A DNA stretch of 61,408 bases from assembly GCA_027065695.1 (NCBI GenBank), contig JAMONP010000105.1, forward strand, positions 1 through 61,408. The letters run 5' to 3'. The notes under the pieces were generated by a model, which was given only the letters and a program-made list of their open reading frames with translations, did not search any database and had not been told where the DNA came from. Position 1 is the stretch's first letter; the number at the start of each line of letters is the position of its first letter. Below, in pieces: positions 9,425-16,809 of the stretch. A program made the translations under genes and the position numbers. This stretch comes from Desulfuromonadales bacterium (lineage in GTDB: Bacteria; Desulfobacterota; Desulfuromonadia; Desulfuromonadales; BM103).

Positions 9425-9826
9425 TTATTGTGATGCATCAAACTTCTGTTTCAACTGACTCCATTTAAGGATTTTTTTATCCGCAGTTATCAGTGTTGCC
9501 CCATTCTCAAGTGCTGTCGCAACAATCATACGATCAGCAGGATCACCGTGGAAATCTTTAAGTTGTCCCGCTTTAACTGCCGCAGAGCCGGTTAGCGGAA
9601 TTTCAATGACACCATCTCGCAACAGATCACGTCGCCAGGTATCGAGCTCAATATGAAATTCAAGTCGCTTTTTGTCGATCAACATTGCAATTTCCCAAAA
9701 GGTGATTGATGCTACGGCTAATTGACCCTCGGCAAGGGATTGATTGGTTTTTTTGAGTGATTGACTGCCAAGTTTTTGATTTCCCTCAACAATCCAGATC
9801 AGTACGTGGGTATCAAGCAGGACCAT
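9425..9826 (-). CDS. PIN-domain toxin (VapC type)
   Basis: 133 residues, typical for VapC ribonuclease toxins. The PIN fold is visible. The first acidic residue is in MVLLDTHVLIW, the central E is in ASITFWEIAML (about residue 45), the acidic pair is in DFHGDPADRMIVATALE (about 95-110), and a final D is in LITADKKI. Such enzymes cleave RNA and are held inactive by the antitoxin encoded immediately upstream. The two reading frames overlap by one base (TAATG), indicating translational coupling. All catalytic acids appear present, so the toxin should be active. The specific RNA target cannot be predicted. Confidence 0.85.
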   Translation of the reverse strand: MVLLDTHVLIWIVEGNQKLGSQSLKKTNQSLAEGQLAVASITFWEIAMLIDKKRLEFHIELDTWRRDLLRDGVIEIPLTGSAAVKAGQLKDFHGDPADRMIVATALENGATLITADKKILKWSQLKQKFDASQ

Positions 9827-10050
9827 TATTCTGCATCCCAGGAGACAGCAACGGGATCGATTAAATCATCCTTGCTGAAGACGGTATCCTTCTGTTGACC
9901 GAAAAGGGTTTGGGGTATTTTTTTATATGCTTTGAGGATAGAGACCGGTTTGCCATTTTTTGTAATGATAATTTCCTCCCCTGTTTCAGCGACTTCATCC
10001 ATTAAATGGAGGCATTTTGCTTTAAATTCTGATGCTTTGATTGTTTGCAT
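9826..10050 (-). CDS. Phd/YefM-family antitoxin
   Basis: 74 residues. The N-terminal Phd/YefM DNA-binding segment reads MQTIKASEFKAKCLHLMDEV and ITKNGKPVSIL. The C-terminal part is charged and probably folds on the toxin. GGAG lies eight bases before the ATG. It would both neutralise the PIN toxin and repress their joint promoter, and a perfect palindrome sits in the promoter spacer at the expected place. Pairing of a Phd-type antitoxin with a VapC-type toxin is a common combination. Confidence 0.85.
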   Translation of the reverse strand: MQTIKASEFKAKCLHLMDEVAETGEEIIITKNGKPVSILKAYKKIPQTLFGQQKDTVFSKDDLIDPVAVSWDAE

Positions 10051-10074
10051 ATCAATACTCCTATCGTTAAGCAG

Positions 10075-10103
10075 AGATTACCATGGTCATGACCATGGGT
10101 CAA
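10075..10103 (-). promoter_or_regulatory. Toxin-antitoxin promoter with palindromic operator in the spacer
   Basis: Reading the minus strand: -35 TTGACC (10098-10103), a 17-base spacer, and -10 TAATCT (10075-10080). CCATGGTCATGACCATGG (10081-10098) is a perfect 18 bp palindrome that fills the spacer and touches the -35. A Phd-family dimer bound here would block RNA polymerase, matching the known autoregulation of such operons. Confidence 0.65.
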
Positions 10104-10120
10104 CATTGAAGAGAGACAAA

Positions 10121-10132
10121 CTGTCGCGACAG
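10121..10132. promoter_or_regulatory. Perfect 12 bp palindrome between divergent promoters
   Basis: CTGTCGCGACAG lies between the toxin-antitoxin promoter and the predicted M16 promoter. It could be an operator for either transcription unit. The binding protein is unknown. Confidence 0.35.
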
Positions 10133-10171
10133 CCTGAGTACATGATATATCTAAAAAATGTAATGTCTCTC

Positions 10172-10200
10172 TCGACCGTCAGCCTGGTTGTGGTTATAAT
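10172..10200 (+). promoter_or_regulatory. Predicted sigma-70 promoter for the M16 peptidase genes
   Basis: TCGACC (10172-10177), a 17-base spacer, and perfect TATAAT (10195-10200). The -10 is strong and the -35 moderate. The predicted leader is about 75 bases long. Confidence 0.5.
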
Positions 10201-10282
10201 GAACTTTGTCATTTGGTTAGCTCCATAAACCTTCATCATGTTTATCCTCCGGACATGAATTTCGTCAGATAGGAAAATGATA

Positions 10283-11770
10283 ATGAAACGATTGTGTTAT
10301 TTGTTGATTTTATTGCTACTCTGTTTTACCGGAACAGTTCTGGGCAGCAGTACCCTTGAAGAGAAGGTTATTGAACATACGTTTGCCAACGGTTTGAAAC
10401 TTATGGTGGTTGAACGACATGATACGCCAATTGTTTCGGCCTATATCACTATCGGCGTCGGTTCGGTACATGAGACCAGTGAAACCCGTGGTGTGGCTCA
10501 TCTTCTTGAGCATATGTTGTTCAAGGGGACCAAAACCCTTGGGACCACCGATTATGTTAAAGAAAAGCCGATCCTTGAGAAGATCGAAAGGGTCGGTAGC
10601 AAGCTGGATGCTCTGCGCCTTCAGGTTGGTGCAGACCAGTCACAGGTCGTTGCCCTCGAAAAGGAATTGGCAGATCTGCAGGCAGAGCACAAGCAGTACG
10701 TGGTCAAGGATGTCTTCTCTAACATTTATTCTGAGAATGGCGGCTCCGGGTACAATGCTTTCACCAGTAAGGATTTGACCACTTACCTGATTTCCCTACC
10801 GTCGAACAAGATGGAGCTCTGGGCGCTGATCGAATCTGACCGGATGAAGAACCCCATATTACGAGAGTTCTACACCGAACGGGATGTGATTCGCGAGGAA
10901 CGGCGGCGTTCCTACGATACTAATCCGCGCCGGCGGCATTACGAGAGCATGATAAACAATGCTTTCAATGTGCACCCTTACCGCAATCCGATCATTGGCT
11001 GGCACTCGGATATTGCCAACCTGAGCCCACAAAAAACCCGCGAGTTCCTGCACAAATACTATGCGCCTGTAAATACCGTGATTGCCTTGGTCGGAGACAT
11101 CAAGGCGGCAGATGCCATCGCTTTGGTGGGTCGTTATTTTGGTGATATTGCACCTGGAACCCCGGTTCCTACCGTTACTGCCGTGGAGCCTGAGCAAAAC
11201 GGTGAAAAACGGATTGTCGATATCTTTGACGCTGAGCCGCGGCTGGCGATTGCCTACCATAAACCGACTATGCCGGATAAGGTTGACTATGTCTTTGATC
11301 TGATCGACCAGATTCTTGGCAACGGGCGTACCTCACGGCTCTATCGTTCGCTGGTGGAAGAACAGCAGCTGGCAACCTCGGTATCCGTCTACGGAGCTCC
11401 GGGTTCACGTTACCCCAACCTGTTTGTCATTGATGCTATTCCGCGTTATCCGCATACGACAGAGGAACTGGAAGTTGCTATTTACGCCGAGCTCGACAAG
11501 CTCAAGAAGGAGCTGGTCGATGAGACGGAGTTGACCAAAGTCAGGAATCGGCTGGTGACCGATCAACTACGGCAGCTCAAAAGTAACTCAGGTCTGGCCA
11601 GGCTGCTGACCAGCTATCAGTCGCTTCTGGGAGATTGGCACTACCTGGTCACTTATGCCGCTGAGATTGACAAAATCACTGCTGAAGATATCAAAAAGGT
11701 TGCCAATAAATACTTTACTTCAGCCAATCGCACCGTTGTTGTTCTAAAAAGGGAGGACGCATCATTATGA
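10283..11770 (+). CDS. Exported M16-family zinc metallopeptidase (catalytic subunit)
   Basis: 495 residues from the ATG at 10283, with AGGAAA eight bases upstream. A signal peptide (KRLCYLLILLLLCFTGTVLG) implies a periplasmic location. The inverted zinc motif HLLEH is present near residue 75, followed by GYNAFTSKDLTTYL and the distal glutamate region FYTERDVIREERRR. An extra charged segment of about 60 residues, coiled-coil-like (KIERVGSKLDALRLQV, VALEKELADLQAEHKQ), separates the zinc motif from NAFTSKD. Members degrade peptides or process precursors. The next gene overlaps by four bases and encodes a paralogue without the zinc motif, so the pair probably forms a heterodimer. Confidence 0.88.
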   Translation: MKRLCYLLILLLLCFTGTVLGSSTLEEKVIEHTFANGLKLMVVERHDTPIVSAYITIGVGSVHETSETRGVAHLLEHMLFKGTKTLGTTDYVKEKPILEKIERVGSKLDALRLQVGADQSQVVALEKELADLQAEHKQYVVKDVFSNIYSENGGSGYNAFTSKDLTTYLISLPSNKMELWALIESDRMKNPILREFYTERDVIREERRRSYDTNPRRRHYESMINNAFNVHPYRNPIIGWHSDIANLSPQKTREFLHKYYAPVNTVIALVGDIKAADAIALVGRYFGDIAPGTPVPTVTAVEPEQNGEKRIVDIFDAEPRLAIAYHKPTMPDKVDYVFDLIDQILGNGRTSRLYRSLVEEQQLATSVSVYGAPGSRYPNLFVIDAIPRYPHTTEELEVAIYAELDKLKKELVDETELTKVRNRLVTDQLRQLKSNSGLARLLTSYQSLLGDWHYLVTYAAEIDKITAEDIKKVANKYFTSANRTVVVLKREDASL

Positions 11771-13209
11771 TTTTCTCTCGTTGTCTGCGTGTTTTCCCTT
11801 CCTGTATTGTCACCCCGGTATTTCTGGTTGCACTGGTGTTTCTGGTCAGCTGCACGGCCCCATTGCCTGAGAGTCCTGATCAGCTCCACTACCCTGCTTT
11901 GGATTTCCAGCTGCCTGAAGTAGAAACACTGGTGCTTGACAACGGCATTCATCTGTATCTTAAGGAAGACAATGAGCTTCCCCTGGTGCAGATGACAGCC
12001 ATGATCGGATCCGGAGGCATAAGCACTCCAGCAAATAAGATCGGTTTTACCCGCCTGTTCGGTAGTACCTGGCGCACTGGTGGAGCCGGAGACCGGACTC
12101 CTGAAGAGCTGGATGAATACCTTGACCAATTGGCGGCTGACCTGAGTGCCAGTATGGGACCTTATACAGCACAGCTGGATATTTCCTTGCGCACGGAAGA
12201 TCTGCAGAAGGGAGTGGCCGTGCTGGGAGACCTGCTGCGCAGGCCGGGGTTTGCATCGGAACGACTTGAACTGGAGCGTTTGCAGGCACAGGAACACCTG
12301 CGCCGCCAGAATGATAGTCCTGGTGCTATTTCGAGACGCCTTATTATGGCAGCTCTTTATCCTGACCATTATCTAGGATATTCTCCAACCAAGGAAACCC
12401 TGTCGGCAGTTACAAGGCAGGATATGGTTGATTTTCATCAGCGATATTTTGCTCCTAACAATCTCTGGATAGCGGTGTCAGGCGACTTTGACCGTGAGAA
12501 CCTTTTGCAAGTTTTTGAGCAAACCTTTGGCGACTGGGGCAGACAAGAGGTTCCCGAACAACAAATACCGCCGATTGTGCAACCGGAATCTGGTTCAATA
12601 CAGGTGGCTACTAAAGATCTCTCACAGACCACGATCGTGATCGGCGATCTGGGACTGACCAAGGATCATCCTGATCAGTATGCTGTCCGTGTTCTCAACT
12701 ACATTCTCGGTGGCGGTGGCTTCAATTCACGCATGATGCGCGAAATCCGCTCGAACCGTGGTCTGGCTTATTCGGCCTACTCTTACTTCCAGGTAGGTCG
12801 TCGTCTGCCAGGTCCTTTTATCGCAGGGACTGAGACCAAGAATGTCTCCGTGATCCCGGCACTTAGCCTGACACGTGAAATTATGGTAGATTTACGTAAT
12901 AATTTGGTGACGGATGAGGAATTGCAGTTAGCGAAAGAAAGCCAGATCAACTCGTTCGTGTTCGGTTTTGAAAATACTCATTCTGTGGTCAACAGACAGA
13001 TGACCATGGCTTTTTACGATTATCCGCAAGATTACCTGGCTCGTTACCGTGATCGAATAGCTGCTGTGACGGCAGCTGATGTACAACGAGTGGCACGTGA
13101 ATTTATCGATCTCTCCCGGCAGCAGATTGTTCTGGTTGGTAATTCGAAAGAGTTCAGGAAGGGCCTTGCTGAGTTTGGTCTGCCGGTAGTTGATGTCAAT
13201 CTGGATTAA
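11767..13209 (+). CDS. M16-family lipoprotein, non-catalytic partner subunit
   Basis: 480 residues. The N-terminus ends in a lipobox, VFLVSC, so the product is probably lipid-anchored in the envelope. The overall M16 fold is recognisable (VAVSGDF-like LWIAVSGDFD, LGGGGFNSRMMREIR, GLAYSAYSYF), but HxxEH is replaced by GFTRLFGSTWRTGG, so zinc is not bound. ATGA overlap with the preceding catalytic-type gene indicates coupled expression, matching the alpha/beta arrangement of processing-peptidase-like pairs. GGAGG precedes the ATG by nine bases. Its final codons and stop are duplicated in tandem just downstream (13189-13234). Confidence 0.85.
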   Translation: MIFSRCLRVFPSCIVTPVFLVALVFLVSCTAPLPESPDQLHYPALDFQLPEVETLVLDNGIHLYLKEDNELPLVQMTAMIGSGGISTPANKIGFTRLFGSTWRTGGAGDRTPEELDEYLDQLAADLSASMGPYTAQLDISLRTEDLQKGVAVLGDLLRRPGFASERLELERLQAQEHLRRQNDSPGAISRRLIMAALYPDHYLGYSPTKETLSAVTRQDMVDFHQRYFAPNNLWIAVSGDFDRENLLQVFEQTFGDWGRQEVPEQQIPPIVQPESGSIQVATKDLSQTTIVIGDLGLTKDHPDQYAVRVLNYILGGGGFNSRMMREIRSNRGLAYSAYSYFQVGRRLPGPFIAGTETKNVSVIPALSLTREIMVDLRNNLVTDEELQLAKESQINSFVFGFENTHSVVNRQMTMAFYDYPQDYLARYRDRIAAVTAADVQRVAREFIDLSRQQIVLVGNSKEFRKGLAEFGLPVVDVNLD

Positions 13210-13234
13210 CGGTTGATGTTGATCTGGATTAACG
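13189..13234 (+). repeat. Tandem duplication spanning the M16 stop codon
   Basis: A 22-23 base unit (GTTGATGT..ATCTGGATTAACG) occurs twice head to tail. The first copy encodes the last residues and stop of the M16 protein. The second lies in the spacer before the next gene. It is a recent slippage-type duplication. Confidence 0.8.
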
Positions 13235-13249
13235 AATTGTGAGGTGCGT

Positions 13250-14650
13250 TTGAGTGTCCTGAGTACGATTATTGATCGTAGCCGAAGTTTTCTGGAACAT
13301 GACCTCTGGGAGATGGATACTTCTGACCGACGCTGGTGGCGGCGTTTCCTGCTCAACCAGGGACAAATTCTGACTCTGGTCGTGCGTGGTTTTCTTGCCG
13401 ATAGTTGCATGTTGCGCGCCTCGGCTCTTACTTTTACCACCCTGCTGTCCCTGGTGCCGCTGCTGGCGCTGATGTTTGCCGTCCTCAAAGGCTTTGGGGT
13501 CCAGAATGAGCTGGAACCGCTGTTACTTGAACAATTGGCAGTTGGTGGCAATGCGGCTGTTACCCAGATTGTCGAGTATATTAACAACACCAATGTCGCA
13601 CGTCTTGGCACCTACGGATTGCTCTTACTGATCATCACAGTACTAAACCTGCTTTCAAACATCGAAACATCATTCAACAGCATCTGGGACGTTGAGGAGA
13701 CCCGTCCGTTACTGCGCCGTTTTACTGACTATTTCTCAGTAGTAACCATAGGCCCGCTCTTCGTGGTACTGGCCATCTCCATGACCAGTACCTTGAAAAG
13801 CCAACAGCTTGTGCAAACACTGCTGGAGTACGAGTATGTCGGCGAAGTATTCCTGTCACTTTTTGAGGTTCTGCCGTTCATGGTGATGTGGCTGGTTTTT
13901 GCCGGACTTTACCTGTTCATGCCGAATGTCAAGGTCAGCCCACGGGCAGCTTTGATCGGTGGGGTTTTTGGCGGCACTCTCTGGCAACTCAGCCAGTGGG
14001 GTTATTTGAACTCTCAGGTTGGTGTAGCGCGTTACAACGCAATTTATGGGACTATGGCGGCCCTACCAATCCTGATGGTCTGGATTTATCTTTCATGGAT
14101 GATCGTTTTGCTTGGTGTGGAAATGACCTATGCTACCCAGAACCTTCAAGCTATCCGACAGGATATTCGCGGCGCGCGGGTGAATTTTGCCAGCCGTGAA
14201 TTTATTGCCCTGACTGTTTTGCTTTTTATCGGCCGTCGCTTCTATCATGGTCAGTCGGCGCTGGAGCGGGAAGGACTGGTATCACGTCTGGATGTTCCGC
14301 CGCGCCTGCTGCACTCTATTCTGGATGAGCTGGTCCGACTTGGGTATGTCGTGGCCACAGCGCAGAATGTCGATGATGTCGGCTATCAGCCAGCTCAGGC
14401 CCTGGAAAAGATCAATCTTTACGATGTGATCCGTGGTTTGGCTGCGGACGGCACAGATTACAGTAGTCTGTGTAAGACCCCTGAGCGTGGTGTCATCGCT
14501 GGGCTTGCTGAAACCTTGAAAGTAGCTGAGGAGCAGGCTCTTGCCGGTATGACATTACGAGATCTGGTGCTGCAGGTTGAAGAGAATGAGGGTCAGGAAA
14601 AGTATGATGATCGGGTTGAGGCGTCTGTGGAGACAGAGGCTGCCGAATAA
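13250..14650 (+). CDS. YihY/virulence factor BrkB-family membrane protein
   Basis: About 466 residues. TTG at 13250 is chosen because GAGG (13241-13244) is well placed; a GTG at 13244 is too close to it. The inner-membrane protein has roughly six hydrophobic helices between residues 50 and 290, and family signatures such as ASALTFTTLLSLVPLLAL, NIETSFNSIWDVE and YNAIYGTMAALPILMVWIYL. The family was once misnamed ribonuclease BN. Its true role, possibly transport, is uncertain. A C-terminal soluble extension of about 150 residues carries a winged-helix-like segment (LVSRLDVPPRLLHSILDELVRLGYV) found in larger members. Its 3' end overlaps convergent lpxH by 58 bases. Confidence 0.85.
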   Translation: MSVLSTIIDRSRSFLEHDLWEMDTSDRRWWRRFLLNQGQILTLVVRGFLADSCMLRASALTFTTLLSLVPLLALMFAVLKGFGVQNELEPLLLEQLAVGGNAAVTQIVEYINNTNVARLGTYGLLLLIITVLNLLSNIETSFNSIWDVEETRPLLRRFTDYFSVVTIGPLFVVLAISMTSTLKSQQLVQTLLEYEYVGEVFLSLFEVLPFMVMWLVFAGLYLFMPNVKVSPRAALIGGVFGGTLWQLSQWGYLNSQVGVARYNAIYGTMAALPILMVWIYLSWMIVLLGVEMTYATQNLQAIRQDIRGARVNFASREFIALTVLLFIGRRFYHGQSALEREGLVSRLDVPPRLLHSILDELVRLGYVVATAQNVDDVGYQPAQALEKINLYDVIRGLAADGTDYSSLCKTPERGVIAGLAETLKVAEEQALAGMTLRDLVLQVEENEGQEKYDDRVEASVETEAAE

Positions 14651-15351
14651 CTCTGCAAAGTAAAGGTGTGATCTTTATAGACTGCGTAAGAATATTGAGT
14701 GATCCAGTCACCTAGGGCGATGAGTTCTCCGTCGCCCAGTTTTTTGTAAAAAGGTTGATGATAGTGACCGGTGACGATAGCCTGATGTCCCTGGGCGAGA
14801 ATTGTCTCTGCATAGGGCTGCAAAATCTCGATGGCTGGTGAGTTGCGGCGTTGTTCCACTGAACTTTTACGACTTTCGTTGCCAGCTTGATCGCCAATCG
14901 CCATAAGTAGTTTGTTTGGCAGGGTGCGTATCAAGAAGCGAACCATGTTGCTGCGCAGGAACTTACGCAAATAACGATAGCCGGTATCGTCTGGGTTGGC
15001 CAGGTCGCCGTGGGCAAGGAAGACTTTTTTGCCATCGAGATCGATACTGCCGCCGTCGGGGAGAACCTGACAATTCAGCCTTTGGGTAAAAACCGGGCCC
15101 AGGTGAAAATCGTGGTTACCTTCGACATAAACCAGTTTTGTCCCCTGTTGGTGCATGCGTTCAAAAGCATCGACCAAGGGGGCATAGTTGTCGGTCACAG
15201 TTTCTTTGCCAATCCAGAATTCAAAAATATCCCCTAGCAGGACCAGCAGGTCCGTTTTACCACACTGCTCATCTAAAAAAGCCAGCAGGGCTAAATAATT
15301 CAGATCAGAAGGTTTACGAAGATGTGCGTCTGCAAGAAAGAGTGCTCTCAT
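14593..15351 (-). CDS. lpxH: UDP-2,3-diacylglucosamine hydrolase
   Basis: 252 residues from the ATG at 15351. A GTG nine bases upstream is an alternative; neither has a clear ribosome-binding site. Metallophosphoesterase motifs occur in order: DAHLRKPSD (FLADAHL), LLGDIFEFWIGK, GNHDFHLG, AHGD and TGHYHQP. The combination with FEFW matches LpxH, which cleaves UDP-2,3-diacylglucosamine to lipid X in lipid A synthesis at the inner membrane. It implies a lipopolysaccharide-producing Gram-negative. The gene is convergent with the YihY gene, and their last 58 bases overlap antisense, so the C-terminal tail (SVSTDASTRSSYFS) is encoded opposite the YihY C-terminus. Confidence 0.85.
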   Translation of the reverse strand: MRALFLADAHLRKPSDLNYLALLAFLDEQCGKTDLLVLLGDIFEFWIGKETVTDNYAPLVDAFERMHQQGTKLVYVEGNHDFHLGPVFTQRLNCQVLPDGGSIDLDGKKVFLAHGDLANPDDTGYRYLRKFLRSNMVRFLIRTLPNKLLMAIGDQAGNESRKSSVEQRRNSPAIEILQPYAETILAQGHQAIVTGHYHQPFYKKLGDGELIALGDWITQYSYAVYKDHTFTLQSYSAASVSTDASTRSSYFS

Positions 15352-15413
15352 GGGCGTCACTATAGGTATGGACTATCGATATGTCAACCGCGCCAAGAGT
15401 GAATAAAATATGG

Positions 15414-15444
15414 AAAGAACAGAGAAAGAACAGAGAACGAACAG
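15414..15444 (+). repeat. Short tandem repeat, 11 bp unit
   Basis: AAAGAACAGAG is repeated almost three times just upstream of the broken nucleoside-recognition gene. Confidence 0.7.
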
Positions 15445-15477
15445 CTTCCGCCAATCTCGCAGCGCGTCTGTTACGGA

Positions 15478-15883
15478 GTGGTTGAGGGTTGGCAGACTGT
15501 TTTTAAGATGATCAAATTTGTTCTGCCGCTCTACATTATTGTCGATATATGTAAAGCCTATGGTCTGCTCGACAGCTTGGGCACATGGTGTGCACCGCTC
15601 ATGGACTTGTTCGGTCTGCCTGGCGCAACGGCGTTTGCCTTTATTGCGGGGATTGATCAATCTTTATGCTGCAATAGCAATTCTGGCGACTCTGGATCTG
15701 ACACCATGGCAGGTCACTCAGTGTGGCATCATGATGGGTATCGCTAATAATCTGGTTCTCGAAGGTGGTGTCTTAAGCAGTACCGGTGCTCGTGGTGGAG
15801 TGCTGACTCTTTGTCGCATCCTGCTTGCTGCTGTTGCCGGCTGGCTGATGATGGGGCTGCAGGCATTGGGGGTGGCGGGATGA
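15478..15883 (+). pseudogene. Nucleoside-recognition (SpmA-like) membrane protein, frameshifted
   Basis: Two frames together encode one protein. The first frame runs MVEGWQTVFKMIKFVLPLYI to TAFAFIAG. It should continue as LINLYAAIAILATLDLTPWQ, but that sequence lies in the +1-shifted frame. One extra base at about 15649-15652 (GGGGATTGATC) breaks the gene. The combined product of about 134 residues has the hydrophobic, glycine-rich gate-domain character of SpmA/SpmB-type proteins. The restored frame ends with TGA at 15881-15883, overlapping the next start (ATGA). A sequencing error could mimic this, but the partner gene and following sequence are also damaged, so real decay is likely. Confidence 0.7.
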
Positions 15884-16158
15884 CTGTGCTTCTTGATGCC
15901 TGTCTCGGCGCCCTGATGTTATGCGGTAAACTGGTTATTATAGTCGTGCCGTTAGTGGTGATATTTGAAGTGCTGCGTTATGCTAAAGTGTTCCGTGATC
16001 TTGGCTCACGGATTGAACCGGCAATGCAGTGTCTGGGACTTGGGAAATCTGCTGTTCTGCCACTCTTTACCGGTATCTTTCTTGGCATTGCTTATGGTGC
16101 CGGCATCAGCGCATTTTATGAGTCCTGTGACGTCTTGAGTGGAGTCCGGAAAGGATGA
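15880..16158 (+). pseudogene. Nucleoside-recognition (SpmB-like) protein, C-terminally truncated
   Basis: 92 residues from an ATG that overlaps the preceding stop. The N-terminal part is a normal second member of the pair (LCGKLVIIVVPLVVIFEVLR, ALPLFTGIFLGIAYGAG-type gate motif). It stops at SGVRKG, where family proteins continue for roughly 40-60 more residues. What follows after 16158 is not the rest of this gene but P-type ATPase sequence. The gene has evidently been cut by a deletion and is unlikely to work. Confidence 0.65.
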
Positions 16159-16195
16159 GGGTAAGTCTGTCATTTGTATTGCCAGATGAGGGTAG

Positions 16196-16348
16196 GCCAT
16201 TGTCTGTCGTTACCAGGAGCAGGGCTGCTTTATCCTGTTTTCGGTATTGCTCTCAAGCCGGAATTTGCTGGCCTGGCGATGGCTTTTTCTAGCGTCTAGT
16301 GTGGTGACAAATAGTTTGTTGCTGAAGAGGTATGCGATAAAGCAATAA
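16196..16348 (+). pseudogene. C-terminal remnant of a copper-type P1B ATPase
   Basis: The plus frame reads SLPGAGLLYPVFGIALKPEF then AGLAMAFSSV. After a one-base shift at about 16296-16300 it reads VVTNSLLLKRYAIKQ and stops at 16346-16348. This is the conserved last membrane segment and tail of CopA-like ATPases (LYPVFG, MAFSSVSVVTNSLRLRR in intact members). Nothing else of the roughly 750-residue protein is present. It directly follows the truncated SpmB-like gene, so one deletion probably removed the space between them. Confidence 0.7.
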
Positions 16349-16361
16349 CGAGGCAGTCTCA

Positions 16362-16386
16362 ACATAAAGGCGACCATTCGGTCGCC
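16362..16386 (-). terminator. Rho-independent terminator following 6S RNA
   Basis: On the minus strand GGCGACC-GAAT-GGTCGCC, a 7 bp stem with tetraloop, is followed by TTTATGTT. It lies about 30 bases beyond the 3' end of the predicted 6S RNA and would end its precursor. Confidence 0.65.
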
Positions 16387-16416
16387 TTAGCTTGATTGTT
16401 GCTGCATATAATACAA

Positions 16417-16589
16417 CAGTGACGAAATTGCCGCTGGTGCCACCCTGAATCTTCTACCTTTTTAATGGTAGACTTTAACTGGTCAATCCAGGTCCTGTCG
16501 GGGCTGTCTGGCAATTGCCGCCAGGCGCTTGCCACGGGTTGCCCGCAGGTTTTTTAAGTGCTCCATGCTGACTTATTTCGCCACTGTTT
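16417..16589 (-). ncRNA. ssrS: 6S RNA (RNA polymerase regulator)
   Basis: About 173 nt. The two ends form a 12 bp closing stem: CAGTGGCGAAAT at the 5' end pairs with ATTTCGTCACTG at the 3' end, with one G-U pair. The 3' strand carries a small hairpin (TCTACC..GGTAGA) and then TTCAGGGTGGCACCAGCGGC. This resembles the 3' region of Escherichia coli 6S RNA (UUCAAGGGUUACAGCCUGCGGC). The apical part can fold as CCTG-CGGG..CCCG-CAGG with an inner CTGGC hairpin. Length, rod-like fold, promoter and terminator all fit 6S RNA, which binds housekeeping RNA polymerase holoenzyme in stationary phase. I could not run a covariance model. Confidence 0.75.
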
Positions 16590-16595
16590 AACCTA

Positions 16596-16623
16596 AGTCT
16601 ATCGGTTCTTTGATGGATGTCAA
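16596..16623 (-). promoter_or_regulatory. Predicted promoter of the 6S RNA
   Basis: On the minus strand TTGACA (16618-16623), a 16-base spacer, and TAGACT (16596-16601). A start seven bases downstream falls at about 16589, exactly at the first base of the closing stem. The match of promoter position to RNA structure supports both calls. Confidence 0.6.
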
Positions 16624-16753
16624 TACGGCGAAAAAAATATAATATCTGTTAAAAAACTCATGAAAAACTGCAAAACCTGTGGGTTGATTCAGGGTTGAAT
16701 CGTTTATCGTTAATGCCTGATAATGTTTTCAAGGTAAAGTTTTTGACAGATTT

Positions 16754-16780
16754 TTGTGACGAACATAGAAACCGTATAAT
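16754..16780 (+). promoter_or_regulatory. Predicted promoter upstream of repeat copy 1 and the spermidine-synthase-like gene
   Basis: TTGTGA (16754-16759), a 15-base spacer, and perfect TATAAT (16775-16780). A transcript from here would cross the whole 159 bp repeat at 16810-16968 before reaching the gene at 17009. Confidence 0.4.
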
Positions 16781-16809
16781 ATGCTACATTGTGGGCATGA
16801 AATTTTCAG

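Noticed and set aside
16417-16589. 6S RNA read on the plus strand (TATAAT lies just before the stem)
   Set aside because: The plus strand has no -35 element, no terminator beyond the stem, and its sequence does not resemble known 6S RNA. The minus strand has all three.
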